Assembly (NCBI GenBank): GCA_023384495.1
Contig: JAHDWG010000001.1
Location: 1 to 63,524, forward strand
Origin: Caldilineaceae bacterium
GTDB lineage: Bacteria > Chloroflexota > Anaerolineae > Caldilineales > Caldilineaceae
Direction of reading: 5' to 3'
DNA: 63,524 nucleotides
This document shows, piece after piece, positions 19,223-29,213 of this stretch (within the stretch, counting starts at the first letter, position 1; every line of letters begins with the position of its first letter). The position numbers and the translations under genes are program-made. Under the pieces are notes generated by a model. It had not been told where the DNA came from. It saw nothing but the letters and a program-made list of their open reading frames with translations, and made no database searches.

Positions 19223-19942
19223 ATGGCGGAACTCAAATATCGGCGCATCTTGCTGAAGCTGGGTGGGGAAGCGTTGGCCGGTGAGGGCGGTTTTGGCATC
19301 AACCCCGCACAGGCTGACTTTTTGGCCGACAAAGTGGTGCGCATCGTCAATATGGGGGTGCAGGTCGCTATCGTGATTGGTGGGGGGAACCTCTGGCGCG
19401 GGATGCAGGATGGGATGGAGCACGGCATGGAACGGGTCACCGCCGACCATATGGGGATGCTCGCCACGGTGATGAACTCGCTGGCGCTCCAGGATGCGCT
19501 GGAACGCCACGGCGTCCCCACGCGGGTGATGACCGGCATCGAAGTGCGCGCGGTGGCTGAACCCTATATCCAGCGTCGAGCCATCCGTCACCTCGAAAAG
19601 GGGCGCGCCGTTATCTTTGGGGCGGGCACCGGCAATCCTTACTTTACCACCGACACGGCGGCTTCGCTGCGCGCGATGGAGATCGACGCCGAGGTGCTGA
19701 TCAAGGCGACCAAAGTCGATGCTGTCTACGACAGCGACCCCAAGAAGAATGCCGAGGCGCGCCGCTTTGAGCACCTCACCTATATTGACGCCCTCAATAT
19801 GCGGGTTGGGGTGATGGACAGCACGGCCATGGCCATGTGTATGGACAACGACCTGCCTATCTATGTGGTCAATCTCTGGCACGAAGAGACGCTGGAAAAG
19901 GTTGTGCGCGGTGAGACAGTGGGCACCATCATTACGTCTTGA
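19223..19942 (+). CDS. pyrH: UMP kinase
   Basis: 239 residues with the bacterial UMP kinase pattern: [71 protein letters not shown] and [10 protein letters not shown]. It phosphorylates UMP to UDP and is a hexamer of the amino-acid-kinase fold, regulated by GTP and UTP in most bacteria. AGGAGAGGAAG lies before the ATG. It is in its standard place between tsf and frr. Confidence 0.98.
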   Translation: MAELKYRRILLKLGGEALAGEGGFGINPAQADFLADKVVRIVNMGVQVAIVIGGGNLWRGMQDGMEHGMERVTADHMGMLATVMNSLALQDALERHGVPTRVMTGIEVRAVAEPYIQRRAIRHLEKGRAVIFGAGTGNPYFTTDTAASLRAMEIDAEVLIKATKVDAVYDSDPKKNAEARRFEHLTYIDALNMRVGVMDSTAMAMCMDNDLPIYVVNLWHEETLEKVVRGETVGTIITS

Positions 19943-20086
19943 CCATCAACAACAGCCGGCGGCGCCCCACCGCTGGAATGCCCACCCAATTGCCACTCTG
20001 TTTTTATCTAGGCGTAGACTTTGCTAAAATAGCAAGTTGCAACCACTTGCGCGGTGACGCAACCTTCTACGCCAGGAGAACCGAAG

Positions 20087-20644
20087 ATGATCAACGAAGT
20101 GTTAGCTGAAACCCACGAACGCATGGAAAAGACCATTGATTCCCTGCGGACGGACCTGACGTCGATTCGCACCGGGCGCGCCTCACCGGCGTTGGTCGAG
20201 CGCATCACCGTCGAATATTTTGGCATGCCGACGCCGTTGCAGCAGCTTGCCACCATCAATGTGCCCGAACCACAGCAATTGGTGATTCGCCCCTTTAGCA
20301 AGGGCGACATCCCTGCGATTGAACGGGCGATTTCCAAGTCGGATCTGAAACTAACGCCCAACAATGACGGTCAACAGATCCGCCTGATCATCCCGCCGCT
20401 AACGGAAGAACGCCGCCGTGAATTGACCAAGATCGTATCCAAGCGCGGGGAAGAGGCTCGCGTGGCCGTCCGCAACATCCGGCGAGACGCCATCCATGAC
20501 TTGCGCGAGATGGAAAAGGAAAGTATGATCTCGGAAGATGACCTCCACCGGGGCGAGGAGAGAGTCCAAGAAAAGACCGACGCCTTCATCAAGCAAGTGG
20601 ATGAGATTGTACGCGAGAAGGACGCCGAAATCATGACGGTGTAG
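20087..20644 (+). CDS. frr: Ribosome recycling factor
   Basis: 185 residues from ATG 20087 with CAGGAGAA upstream. The pattern [40 protein letters not shown] and [20 protein letters not shown] is characteristic. RRF and EF-G split the post-termination ribosome. The C-terminal long helices of domain I end in [10 protein letters not shown]-like residues. Confidence 0.98.
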   Translation: MINEVLAETHERMEKTIDSLRTDLTSIRTGRASPALVERITVEYFGMPTPLQQLATINVPEPQQLVIRPFSKGDIPAIERAISKSDLKLTPNNDGQQIRLIIPPLTEERRRELTKIVSKRGEEARVAVRNIRRDAIHDLREMEKESMISEDDLHRGEERVQEKTDAFIKQVDEIVREKDAEIMTV

Positions 20645-20815
20645 CGCGTCAACAGTGATGGGCAAAGGGGTGTAGGCAGGCTTATGGCCTCCTGTCAGCC
20701 ATGATTGTTATCGCGTTTTTAGGTCATATCCACGTCGAGCAGATTTGGCTCGCAGGCAGCGTAGCATCGTGCGGGGTTGGTCGGAGGGTATTCGTTGCAG
20801 AGAGGGCATCCATTT

Positions 20816-21550
20816 GTGAACAGTCAACGACCAACCGCGCCCCCACCCCTAGGGCGGACGCCTCATCACATTGGCATCATCATGGACGGCAATGGACGCT
20901 GGGCGCAGGCGCGCAGCTTGCCCCGCTTTGCCGGCCATCAAGCGGGGGTGGACAACATCCGTCGCATCCTTGAGAGCTGTGTTGAGTTTGGCGTCAAGGT
21001 GCTTACGATTTATGCCTTTTCCACCGAAAATTGGCATCGACCCCCCGATGAGGTCAGCGGCCTGATGCGGCTGCTGGGGCTGACCATTCAGCGCCAGTTG
21101 AACGAACTCCACAAAAACGGGGTTCGCATCCTCCATAGCGGTCGTATGGATGGCATCAGCCACCACCTGCAAGAACAGATCCGCCACGCCCTGGATGTCA
21201 CCCGTTACAACGACCGCATCACCCTCAACGTTGCGTTCAACTATGGGGGGCGCGCTGAAATTCTGGACGCCGTCCGCCGCATCATTGCCGATGGGATCGA
21301 CCCTGAGGCGTTGAGCGAAGAGCTGTTCAGCCAGTATCTGTATACAAGTGCTCTGCCCGACCCGGATCTGATCATCCGCACCGGCGGCGAGTGGCGTCTC
21401 AGCAACTTTCTCATCTGGCAAGCAGCCTATGCCGAGTATTATGCGACGCCTACCTACTGGCCAGATTTTGACGAAAAGGAACTGTACAACGCGTTGGCGG
21501 AATATGACCGCCGTGAACGCCGTTTTGGCCGCGTCCCTAGCCCCAGTTAG
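20816..21550 (+). CDS. uppS: Undecaprenyl diphosphate synthase
   Basis: About 244 residues. [20 protein letters not shown] carries the catalytic Asp and diphosphate-binding residues; [16 protein letters not shown] and [20 protein letters not shown] complete the cis-prenyltransferase signature. The enzyme makes the C55 lipid carrier for wall and glycan precursors. A GTG at 20816 follows AGAGGG; TTG codons at 20777 and 20795 would give a longer N-terminus. Confidence 0.96.
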   Translation: MNSQRPTAPPPLGRTPHHIGIIMDGNGRWAQARSLPRFAGHQAGVDNIRRILESCVEFGVKVLTIYAFSTENWHRPPDEVSGLMRLLGLTIQRQLNELHKNGVRILHSGRMDGISHHLQEQIRHALDVTRYNDRITLNVAFNYGGRAEILDAVRRIIADGIDPEALSEELFSQYLYTSALPDPDLIIRTGGEWRLSNFLIWQAAYAEYYATPTYWPDFDEKELYNALAEYDRRERRFGRVPSPS

Positions 21551-21725
21551 GGCCTACCCAGACAAGAGGACGCCAGGCTTTATGCCGACAGTCACGAACC
21601 ATAATCGTGAAAGACCGGATAGGCCCCGTTGAGCCGCGCGCCGGGTGATCCTTGTCATTTCTCCGCTGTCATCGATTCGCCTGCTAGTTTCATTACAGAC
21701 TCACTACCACGATGAGCATGCCCGC

Positions 21726-22511
21726 GTGACTACCCGGATTATTGTTGGCCTGATTGCGTTGCCACTTGTGCTGGCCCCGCTTTGGTTTGGCGGCATCTGG
21801 GCGCTACTGTTGATCCTGGCTGTGGCCCTCTTTGGCGGGTTCGAGTTCTTTTCACTGCTAGATAAGGGGGGGTATCGACCTGCGCTTTGGCTCGGCCTGG
21901 TCTGGATTGTTGCGCTGGTTCTGGCGGGCTGGCAGCCAGGGCTTCCGCTGTTGGCGCCGGTCATCACTGCCGGGCTGGTTGTGTCGCTGGTCTACGCCCT
22001 CTATCAACCGGTCGCACCGCTCCATACCTGGCTTGCCACCGTGGCCGGCGCGATCTATATCGGGCTGATGATGGGACAGACTGTGGCTCTGCGCCAGTTG
22101 CCTGACGGCCTTTGGTGGATGCTATACGGGGTGCTCATTACGTGGGCCAATGATACAGCCGCCTACTTTGTAGGGGTCACCTTGGGGCGTCACAAGCTAT
22201 GGGTGCGCCTCAGCCCCAAAAAGACCTGGGAGGGCTCGATTGGCGGGTGGGCCGCGGCTGCCCTGATGGGCGCTTTGGTCGTTGCGATCCTCCCATTGCA
22301 GGCGCCGCTTTGGTTTGGCGCGCTGCTAGGCGCAGTGGGAGGCCTCTTTGCGCTGGCCGGTGATCTGGCCATCAGCATGCTCAAACGTCAGGTGAGGGCC
22401 AAAGACAGCAGCCGGCTAATTCCCGGTCATGGGGGCGTGCTCGACCGGCTCGACAGTATCCTGTTTGTGCTGCCCCTGGTCTATCATGTTGTCCAATATG
22501 CCCGCTGGTAG
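21726..22511 (+). CDS. cdsA: Phosphatidate cytidylyltransferase
   Basis: About 261 residues and eight or so membrane helices. The C-terminal signature LAGDLAISMLKRQVRAKDSS then LIPGHGGVLDRLDS and the SPKKTWEGSIGG segment are diagnostic. CdsA makes CDP-diacylglycerol for phospholipid synthesis. The start is uncertain: GTG 21726 directly precedes the first membrane helix, while GTG 21645 would add 27 residues; neither has a strong Shine-Dalgarno. It is the last gene of the rpsB run. Confidence 0.93.
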   Translation: MTTRIIVGLIALPLVLAPLWFGGIWALLLILAVALFGGFEFFSLLDKGGYRPALWLGLVWIVALVLAGWQPGLPLLAPVITAGLVVSLVYALYQPVAPLHTWLATVAGAIYIGLMMGQTVALRQLPDGLWWMLYGVLITWANDTAAYFVGVTLGRHKLWVRLSPKKTWEGSIGGWAAAALMGALVVAILPLQAPLWFGALLGAVGGLFALAGDLAISMLKRQVRAKDSSRLIPGHGGVLDRLDSILFVLPLVYHVVQYARW

Positions 22512-22571
22512 TGTTTGACCGAACCGCACCACTCGCCACCCCATTGGCCATATTACGTCGCTATCCTGCTG

Positions 22572-22658
22572 TGAAAATCGAGCAAAACAGTATAACACAG
22601 AGGGCGGAGAGACTGCACAGAGAACACAGAGAAAAACCTCTGGGTTCCTGCTGTACGC
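22572..22658. repeat. Dispersed intergenic repeat, copy A
   Basis: Shares with copy B (37731-37834), in the same order, a 19-base block TGAAAATCGAGCAAAACAG, a central GAGAAAAACCTC and a final TTCCTGCNGTACGC. It lies in the 248-bp convergent gap between cdsA and rpe. The dyad is degraded relative to copy B. Confidence 0.7.
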
Positions 22659-22759
22659 TATCATTGTTCGGGGTGTCCGCATGTCATGATGACTGCTTTG
22701 AAAACCGGACTTTGTGAAAATGTCTACTCGTTCGGGTAACTCCGGTTTTGAAACAGGGT

Positions 22760-23431
22760 TCAGTATAACACCGCCCGCAACCCGGCAAGATTGTCGGCCA
22801 CACTGCCCTGGGGATTGAACACTGCGCTGCCCACCACAAAGAAATCGGCGCCGGCTGCCGCCAAGTCACTGATGGTTTCCCGATTGACGCCTCCGTCCAC
22901 CTGAAGCGCGCATGTAGGATTGAGTTCATCGAGCAGGCGGCGCATCCGGCGCACTTTGCTTGTACTCGTCTCAATAAAACGCTGGCCACCAAACCCAGGG
23001 TTGACGGTCATGATCAATATCAGGTCGACAAAGGGAAGAATCTCACGTGCGCTCTCCACCGGCGTGGCAGGGTTAAGCGCCACGCCGACTTGACAGCCCA
23101 AATCCGTAATCTGTTGGACGGTGCGATTCAGATGCAGCGTTGCCTCCTCGTGCACAGTCACGCTGTCGGCGCCGGCCCGCACAAAATCGGCCACATAGCG
23201 GCCCGGCTCTTGCACCATGAGGTGGACATCCAAAGGCAGTGTGGTTGCGCGCCGCACCGCTTCCACCACCATAGGCCCAAAGGTGAGATTGCGAACAAAC
23301 ATGCCGTCCATCACATCCAGGTGGATGGCGTCGGCCCCACCGGCTTGAGCGGCCTGAATGGCGTCGGCCAGGCGGCCAAAGTCGGCGGTGAGGATCGAGG
23401 GCGCCAGCCGATATGATTGCGCCTTGCGCAT
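22760..23431 (-). CDS. rpe: Ribulose-phosphate 3-epimerase
   Basis: 223 residues. [62 protein letters not shown] and [12 protein letters not shown] follow the epimerase TIM barrel with its metal-binding His/Asp residues. It interconverts ribulose-5-phosphate and xylulose-5-phosphate. AAGGAG lies before the ATG. It is the last of a minus-strand group, 54 bp after the alpha/beta hydrolase. Confidence 0.97.
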   Translation of the reverse strand: MRKAQSYRLAPSILTADFGRLADAIQAAQAGGADAIHLDVMDGMFVRNLTFGPMVVEAVRRATTLPLDVHLMVQEPGRYVADFVRAGADSVTVHEEATLHLNRTVQQITDLGCQVGVALNPATPVESAREILPFVDLILIMTVNPGFGGQRFIETSTSKVRRMRRLLDELNPTCALQVDGGVNRETISDLAAAGADFFVVGSAVFNPQGSVADNLAGLRAVLY

Positions 23432-23485
23432 TGGGGTGGCTCCTTTCTAGTTGAAACGCGAACGCCGTCTGTCTGCATGTTGAGG

Positions 23486-24256
23486 CTACGGGGAATGGCG
23501 CATCAAAAAATCGAGCATGAGCGTGCGCACCGGCGTCGGTTGGCGAAAGAGCAAGGCGTGGGTCTGCTCAGCGACAAGATGAAGCTCCGCCTGGGGCAAA
23601 GCCTGGGCCATGGCCTCGACGATAAAGGGCGGAAAAAACTCATCCTTTTCCCCATGGATAATACAGACTGGCAGCATCCACGCTTGTAAATCGTCAAGTT
23701 GTAGATCGATGGCGCTGTCGCCGTTCAGGGCCTGAAAGCCAGGCAACAACACTTCCTGATAGTAGCCAGGATAGTGATAGGGATCATGCAGTCGGGCCGT
23801 CGCTTCCATCCAACCAGGGCTGGCCTTGAAGTTTTCGGGCGTGATCACCAAGGTGTTGCCAGTGGTCGCCGGGTTGGTGCTATAGGTCGTGCTGATCAAG
23901 GTCAACGAGGCAGGGGCGACCCATTGATGATGCACCATCAACTGCGCCACCATGCCGCCACTGCTGCACCCGGCCAGGCGCCCCTGCGCGGCGCCCTCGG
24001 CGTGCATCAGCGCCGCGAGCTGCTGCGCCATCGTCCGATGGTGAAAACTCGGCGGGTAGCCGTGTGAGCGGCTATGCCCAGGCAGATCGGGCACAAGCAG
24101 GCGGAAATGTTCGGCCAGCGCCGGGAGAAGCGGACCCCATGCGCTGCGACCGTTGCTCATAAAGTTATGGAGCAAGGTGAGTGTGGGGGCGTCTTCGCTT
24201 GGCCCCTTGCGCAGTTCGTAATAGATCTGTCCGGTTTCGGTGCGAAATTCAGGCAT
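23486..24256 (-). CDS. Alpha/beta hydrolase
   Basis: 256 residues from ATG 24256, which overlaps the end of the M50-CBS gene by eight bases. Motifs: oxyanion region [27 protein letters not shown], nucleophile elbow GCSSGG (Ser98), Asp205 in HGEKDEFF and His233 in AEQTHALLF. No signal peptide is seen. It resembles cytoplasmic esterases and C-C hydrolases; the substrate is unknown. The overlap argues for co-translation with the protease. Confidence 0.85.
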   Translation of the reverse strand: MPEFRTETGQIYYELRKGPSEDAPTLTLLHNFMSNGRSAWGPLLPALAEHFRLLVPDLPGHSRSHGYPPSFHHRTMAQQLAALMHAEGAAQGRLAGCSSGGMVAQLMVHHQWVAPASLTLISTTYSTNPATTGNTLVITPENFKASPGWMEATARLHDPYHYPGYYQEVLLPGFQALNGDSAIDLQLDDLQAWMLPVCIIHGEKDEFFPPFIVEAMAQALPQAELHLVAEQTHALLFRQPTPVRTLMLDFLMRHSP

Positions 24257-25451
24257 CCACGGCGCCCCGCACCGAAGGATCAGCTTTGGCGGCGTCGCCC
24301 GGTGGCCGGTTGCCACCTGCGCCCTGTTGCTTGGCCCCGATCACCTGAAAGACCTCCGAGATATCGTCCAGCGTAATCAGCCCCAGAAATTCGGGGCCAT
24401 CTTTTACAGCCACGACCCGAGTGCCCCGTTGCATCATCCTTTCCCAGAGCTTATCCAGCGTCTCGCGCGGCGAGGCGGTGGGCACATCATCCGCCGGGAG
24501 CATCACATCGACGATTCGCGATTCCGGCCCCGCATCGCGCAGCGCCTGAATGAGCCGGGCGCGCGTGAGTACGCCAATGAAGCGGCTAGAAAGGTCGAGC
24601 ACGGGGTAGTCGGTCTGATAGCTGCTCATGACGAGGTCGACGGCGCGGCTCACACGTTCGCTCGAATAGAGACTTACCGCCGAGGGGGTCAATGCATCTT
24701 CAGCATGGATATGTTTGAGCACGGCGCGGCTCTCCACCGCCTCCAACTCGGCGCCCCCACCGACATAAACAAAAAAGGCAATCAACAACAGAAAAACACC
24801 GCCCCCCATGATGCCCCACAAGGCAAAGAGACCGGCCATGAGTCGGCCTACCAGCACAGCCGTCCGGGTAGCCTGGACATAGGGGATGGCCATCGCCAGC
24901 AGCGCCCGTAGAATCCGCCCACCATCCATCGGGAAGGCGGGCAACAGGTTGAAGAGCGCCAGCAACAAGTTGAGCGCGGCCAGGCTCACCACCAGGTTCG
25001 CCAGGCCAGGCGTTTGGGCAAAGCGCCACACAGCCGCGGTATTGTTGGCCAACTCGCCGTTGTTCATGGCGGATACCAACGCAAGGCCGGCAAAGGGCGC
25101 CAACACCGCCGCCAGCACAATGTTGACCAGAGGGCCGGCAATCGCGATCAAGAACTCCTGCATGGGCTTGTCTGGCATGCGCTCTAGATTCGCCACGCCG
25201 CCAATCGGCAACAGGGTGATGTTGGGAACGTTGATCTTGTAATACTTCGCCACCAACGCATGCCCCAGTTCGTGCAGGGTGACACAGAGGAAGAGCAAGA
25301 GGATCATCAACACCCCATACGCCGCCCCGCTCAATGGGTTAGCGCCGGATCCGCTATAGATAAATGCGTAATAGGCCACGATCAGCAAGAATGACCAGTG
25401 AACCCGCATTTCGATGCCATAAAGCTTGAAGAGCGTCAATGAGGTGCCCAT
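24249..25451 (-). CDS. M50 site-2 protease with two CBS domains
   Basis: 400 residues. HELGH at residues 60-64 and FPMDGGR with Asp176 form the zinc site within about six membrane helices (residues 15-235). Two CBS domains follow (about 250-305 and 315-372), which usually bind adenine nucleotides and control activity. SpoIVFB-like proteases with CBS domains cut membrane-bound regulators. It differs from the short M50 gene at 4042. A GAAGGGAGAAGT sequence precedes the ATG. Confidence 0.93.
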   Translation of the reverse strand: MGTSLTLFKLYGIEMRVHWSFLLIVAYYAFIYSGSGANPLSGAAYGVLMILLLFLCVTLHELGHALVAKYYKINVPNITLLPIGGVANLERMPDKPMQEFLIAIAGPLVNIVLAAVLAPFAGLALVSAMNNGELANNTAAVWRFAQTPGLANLVVSLAALNLLLALFNLLPAFPMDGGRILRALLAMAIPYVQATRTAVLVGRLMAGLFALWGIMGGGVFLLLIAFFVYVGGGAELEAVESRAVLKHIHAEDALTPSAVSLYSSERVSRAVDLVMSSYQTDYPVLDLSSRFIGVLTRARLIQALRDAGPESRIVDVMLPADDVPTASPRETLDKLWERMMQRGTRVVAVKDGPEFLGLITLDDISEVFQVIGAKQQGAGGNRPPGDAAKADPSVRGAVDA

Positions 25452-25598
25452 ACTTCTCCCTTCACACGTTCAACTTCCAATCCCAGCGGGGAACGGTGCT
25501 GCGCGCTCGCGGAGCGTGCGGCGCATTATAATACGGTTACCAGATGACCGCAAACCTCACCCGGGGGTCAGGCCCGCGCGCCCCTGCCGCCCGCTTCA

Positions 25599-25961
25599 TC
25601 ATTCATCCAACAACGGTGGGGGGCCACTCGGGTTGCAGCGCGGGCAAGGACAACAGGCGCGCAGTGCGCCAAAGGCAAAGATACCCGTGTCGTGTCCATC
25701 GCTCCAGCGCAAGCGGACTGCATAGTTGCCCACCAGTTCTGCCCCGGCGATGGTTGTGCTGGGCGCGGGGCCGGTGTGCAGACGCAACGGGTCGGTGTTC
25801 ATCACCGCGGCGCGGCGCTCCTCGCGACAGGTGGCGCACGGGCAATTGGCGCGCAGCCAGCGCAATGGGTATTCGCTGGCATGGTCGTCCGCCCACGTCA
25901 TACGGAGCAAGCCAGCGTTGCGGTCAACGGTGATTTCTTTGGGTCGGGTCTGTAGCGCCAT
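25599..25961 (-). CDS. DUF971 (gamma-butyrobetaine hydroxylase-like N-terminal) protein
   Basis: 120 residues from ATG 25961, with GAGGGAG upstream. The pattern [20 protein letters not shown], then CPCATCREE, and [14 protein letters not shown] with CPCPRC at the end fits the DUF971 fold. Some family members work in iron-sulfur protein assembly, and in others the domain is fused to oxygenases. The two cysteine clusters suggest metal binding. It precedes the M50-CBS gene by 147 bp. Confidence 0.82.
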   Translation of the reverse strand: MALQTRPKEITVDRNAGLLRMTWADDHASEYPLRWLRANCPCATCREERRAAVMNTDPLRLHTGPAPSTTIAGAELVGNYAVRLRWSDGHDTGIFAFGALRACCPCPRCNPSGPPPLLDE

Positions 25962-26049
25962 GCGGCTATACTCCCTCTTGCATGTTGAACAACTTTGCAG
26001 TACGAACAAGGTTGTTTGGTGTGTGTATCATACAATACGCTGCGGAACA

Positions 26050-27195
26050 TTATAGTTCGCCTCCGTACAAAGTGTATCGTTGTTGGGGCTTTGCCCCTTG
26101 CGCAATCAGAAAACGGTAACCGGGCGAATCATCAATAAGCGGCCCAATCGTTAATGCGCGCCAGCCCAGCGCCACACCGGTTGCCAACGCCTGTCGCCAC
26201 AATTGGCGCCCAATCCCTTGGCCGCGCCAGGCGGGCAGCACGGCGCCGAAGACCAACCGCCCGGCGCGCACTGGGCGGGTTTTACGCCAGCGGAGCCAGA
26301 GGCGCCATGCCCAATTGCGCCCACCTCGGGCCAGGCGAATACTCGGCGCCAGGTCGGGCTGTACAAGCACAAAGCCGGCCGGCGCGCCGTTCATCGTCGC
26401 CAGCCAACCATAGAGCGGCCAAAGCTGTAACCAGGGAAGCAACGCGCCAATCTCCGCTTCGACGGGCGGGGGGAGCCCCGGCGGGATGACGCACGCGGCG
26501 GCAAAGAGTGGAGCCAGATCGTTACCCAGCCGTTCGGGGTCGAACGGTGCGAGCTGGGCTGGCCCTGCCACCGGCGGCGCCTCGGCGGGCGCAGGCAGAT
26601 GAAATAGGGTCGTCTGCTGAACTGGTTCCAGGAGTGACGCAAGGAGTTCGGGAAGGTAGGGTGGGTTGTAGGGTGTGTGCAAAGGCGGGGTGACATGAAA
26701 ATAGTTTTCCAACGCCCCCGCAGGCAGATAGGGGGTGACCGCAGTTGGGCCGATGACGCGGCGGCAGTCCATCGTCCAGAGCAGCTCGCTGAGCTCACCC
26801 AATAGCCGTTCGAGGGGTTCGATGTGGTTGACACTGTGCAATAAGCCAAGACGCGCGATGCCGGGTGCGCGTTGCGGGCTGGCAAAGAGGGCGGTGGCCG
26901 CCACCATCTCCTCCATAAGGGCGCCGGAAAAGTGGGGGCTGCCTGGCTCTTGCTGAGGGCGGCGGCGGCGGGGTAGCGCCTCCAGATGGAGCAACAGCGG
27001 CGCAGAGATCGAGGACTCGGCCATTGCCTGATCCGATGCTGACGGCGCTGCCAGCGCCCGCCATAGCAAAGGGTAATAGGGCGGCGCCCAGCGGCTGTCT
27101 TGCGCGTGCAGACGCCACCATTTGTGTATGAAGCTACGGCGATCCCACCACCCGTCCGCCCTGTGGCGAGTATAGTTGAAGTAGTACAGTTCCAA
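26050..27195 (-). CDS. GNAT N-acetyltransferase domain protein
   Basis: 381 residues. The C-terminal RLVFGAVLPAWRGQGIGRQL is the acetyl-CoA-binding motif A of GNAT proteins, followed by ALGWRALTIGPLIDD. The N-terminal half is unfamiliar: a charged, Arg/Leu/Pro-rich region with no named domain. The start is a TTG at 27195 with AGGCGGG nearby. The acceptor is unknown. Confidence 0.7.
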   Translation of the reverse strand: MELYYFNYTRHRADGWWDRRSFIHKWWRLHAQDSRWAPPYYPLLWRALAAPSASDQAMAESSISAPLLLHLEALPRRRRPQQEPGSPHFSGALMEEMVAATALFASPQRAPGIARLGLLHSVNHIEPLERLLGELSELLWTMDCRRVIGPTAVTPYLPAGALENYFHVTPPLHTPYNPPYLPELLASLLEPVQQTTLFHLPAPAEAPPVAGPAQLAPFDPERLGNDLAPLFAAACVIPPGLPPPVEAEIGALLPWLQLWPLYGWLATMNGAPAGFVLVQPDLAPSIRLARGGRNWAWRLWLRWRKTRPVRAGRLVFGAVLPAWRGQGIGRQLWRQALATGVALGWRALTIGPLIDDSPGYRFLIAQGAKPQQRYTLYGGEL

Positions 27196-27980
27196 AGAAG
27201 CCCGCCTATTTCATCTTTTCTTGTATGCGTTGGGCGCGTCCCACGCTTGCCCCGTTGGCTGAGATTGCCCCCCCTCTACAGCCCGGCGGCAGGTACATTA
27301 TCCAGGATTTGGGGTCAGTGGCGAAATCTGGCGCGCGACCACGTGGGGCTGGGCATGGGGCTGGACATCCACGCAATTTTGCACGGCGAGGTGGGCGGCA
27401 TCCAGGCGGCAAGCGCACCAAGTGGGCGCAAGCGGCGCAGCCTGGTCGGCAACTGCACTGCCGGGGAATTTTTATTGTGATCCACCGCCCAATATCGCGG
27501 ATTTGCAGGCCAGGTGCTCTCACCGGCCTTCTAGCGTGAATGGCCGTGATGCCTCCCCTCATGCAGGCGCCTGCAGAAACTGTGCAGTAATTGTGCAGTT
27601 TGTACAGCGCCGGTGTGTGGTATGGTGTAGTCGTTGCGCGTTTGACCCCAGCGCGTGATGACGCGTTCATCGCCCTAGGGAAAGCAGCGACTCTGTGTCC
27701 CGTTCGGGGCGGAGAACAGGCCCGCTATGCCCAGCTTCAGCCCTGATAGGGCGCGGAGTGGCTGTGGGAGGGTGAACCGGATAGGACGATAGGTTTTGAG
27801 TAGGTTGGTGTGAGGGAATTGGGTTATAGTGGTTGTGCGCGAACAATTTCAAAACGAGCTGCCGACCGGACTAAGGCAGCGCCCACCAGTCAACGAGTCT
27901 GTTTCCTGTTGAACTTTCCGAGAGTTCTGAGCTTCCGGGAAGATCGGGGATGATTCACTGTTCCTGGAGATGAGCCAACA
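27196..27980. other. 785-bp intergenic region before the modular secreted proteins
   Basis: No convincing gene. It holds a 50-bp repeat (27469-27518), a perfect 14-bp palindrome TGCAGGCGCCTGCA (27562-27575), a close pair of TGTGCAGT motifs (27581-27588 and 27592-27599), and small hairpins near 27913-27945. The half nearest 27196 has coding-like GC but only short unrecognised frames, so it may be decayed sequence. It must contain the promoter for 27981. Confidence 0.45.
27469..27518 (+). repeat. 50-bp direct repeat, left copy
   Basis: Matches 36019-36068 at 44 of 50 positions without gaps, in the same orientation. It starts TTTTTATTGT and ends GGCCAGGTGCT. The two copies bracket the two large modular genes. 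Confidence 0.75.
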
Positions 27981-29213
27981 ATGAAAACGCCAATTATTCT
28001 TCTCATAAGTGTAGTGATTGGTTTGACAATATCCTTATTGACCCCTGGCATAGCCGAGGCAGCCTCTGCCGCCTCGCAAGCTCAGAATGTATCAGCAAGA
28101 CCTAACCCTCAAACTGAAAATCGTACTCCCGACTACGCAGTACCACCCGCCAATGCGGCTGCTAACATGAATCCTGCCACAGCCCAAGACTTAGCGCTGG
28201 CGATGGGTATCAATTCAAACGATATCGTCGTGGCGACAATTGGCGCCAGCGATCCGTTGGGGACAGAAATAGGCAGCGGTCCACTGAGTTACTTTCCCAC
28301 TCAAGGTTCAACGTTTGCTATACTGTCAACGGGGTTGGCCTCAAGCGCCGCGACACCGAACCTGTCAGGCGGCTTAAGCTACGAACTTGGCGGTCTCAAC
28401 AATAGCCAGGGAAATGACCTCGTTCAACTCACTTTGCGACTACGCGTCCCAAATGACAAAAATTGTATGGGCTTTGATTTCGCTTATTATTCAGAGGAGT
28501 TTCCAGAGTTTGTCGGCTCAATTTTCAATGATACGTTTACAGCTGAATTCAATGGCAGCAATCTGAGCATTTTAGGAAACGAGGTAGTGGCCCCCCTAAA
28601 CTTTGCCTTTGATATCTCTGGCGCAATTATCTCTGTAAATACGGTGGTCGGTGTGACAGGCAACACCGGAACTACCTATGACGGGTCTACACCCCTGCTA
28701 ACGGCAAAACAGAAGGTTCCACCCGGTCAGACTATTACAGTGGTTTTTTCCGTCCAAGATTTGGGCGACTCGATCTACGACTCGGCTGTTTTTCTTGATA
28801 ACTTTCGATGGAGCAATGACAGCGACTGTGGGGCTGGAAGCCAGTCGAAACCACCTTTACTGTTAGTGCATGGCTGGCAGGGCTTGGTCAAGACAGATCT
28901 GGGCACAGGATCAGGTTTTTGTACAGCGCAGAATGCAAATATAGATGTGGTACGCCTCAAAGATGTGTTAAACAAGCTGCCCAAGAGTGTACAGTATTGG
29001 GCTGAGATGCCACTCTGGTTCGAGTCGGGTGGTGGCGTTCTAGATGATACGGTTCCACTTTACTATGATGCTTGGGTGGCGCAACTCAAAACCGGAAGTA
29101 GCCAGGGGACTCCTTCGATCCATCTAAATGCCTCCGTTACCAGATCGACCACGTGTATAGTCGAAACAGACAGCCTGTCACCATCGTCGCCCACTCAATG
29201 GGTGGATTGGTGA
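27981..29213 (+). CDS. Modular secreted protein, 5' part (choice-of-anchor-like and lipase start), frameshifted
   Basis: 410 residues, then a stop that looks premature. A signal peptide (MKTPIILLISVVIGLTISLL to AEAASA) leads to a choice-of-anchor-like domain (about residues 60-285: LALAMGINSNDIVVATIGAS, FDFAYYSEEFPEFVGS, FNDTFTAEFNGS). The lipase fold starts at about 292 with PPLLLVHGWQG. The nucleophile elbow is absent here and appears in another frame in the next entry. GGAG lies 11 bases before the ATG. The base composition is clearly more AT-rich than the neighbours. Confidence 0.75.
   Translation: MKTPIILLISVVIGLTISLLTPGIAEAASAASQAQNVSARPNPQTENRTPDYAVPPANAAANMNPATAQDLALAMGINSNDIVVATIGASDPLGTEIGSGPLSYFPTQGSTFAILSTGLASSAATPNLSGGLSYELGGLNNSQGNDLVQLTLRLRVPNDKNCMGFDFAYYSEEFPEFVGSIFNDTFTAEFNGSNLSILGNEVVAPLNFAFDISGAIISVNTVVGVTGNTGTTYDGSTPLLTAKQKVPPGQTITVVFSVQDLGDSIYDSAVFLDNFRWSNDSDCGAGSQSKPPLLLVHGWQGLVKTDLGTGSGFCTAQNANIDVVRLKDVLNKLPKSVQYWAEMPLWFESGGGVLDDTVPLYYDAWVAQLKTGSSQGTPSIHLNASVTRSTTCIVETDSLSPSSPTQWVDW

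Noticed and set aside
19983-20040. Promoter before frr
   Set aside because: A TAAAAT is present near 20025, but the -35 partner at the right distance is only TTTTAT, so I leave it out.
27100-27670. Several short frames in the gap before 27981
   Set aside because: None has a recognisable domain, a good start or family-like pattern. They may be remnants, but I cannot support a gene.
29102-29165. Programmed ribosomal frameshift
   Set aside because: No slippery heptamer or homopolymer is visible, so a mutation or sequence error is more likely.
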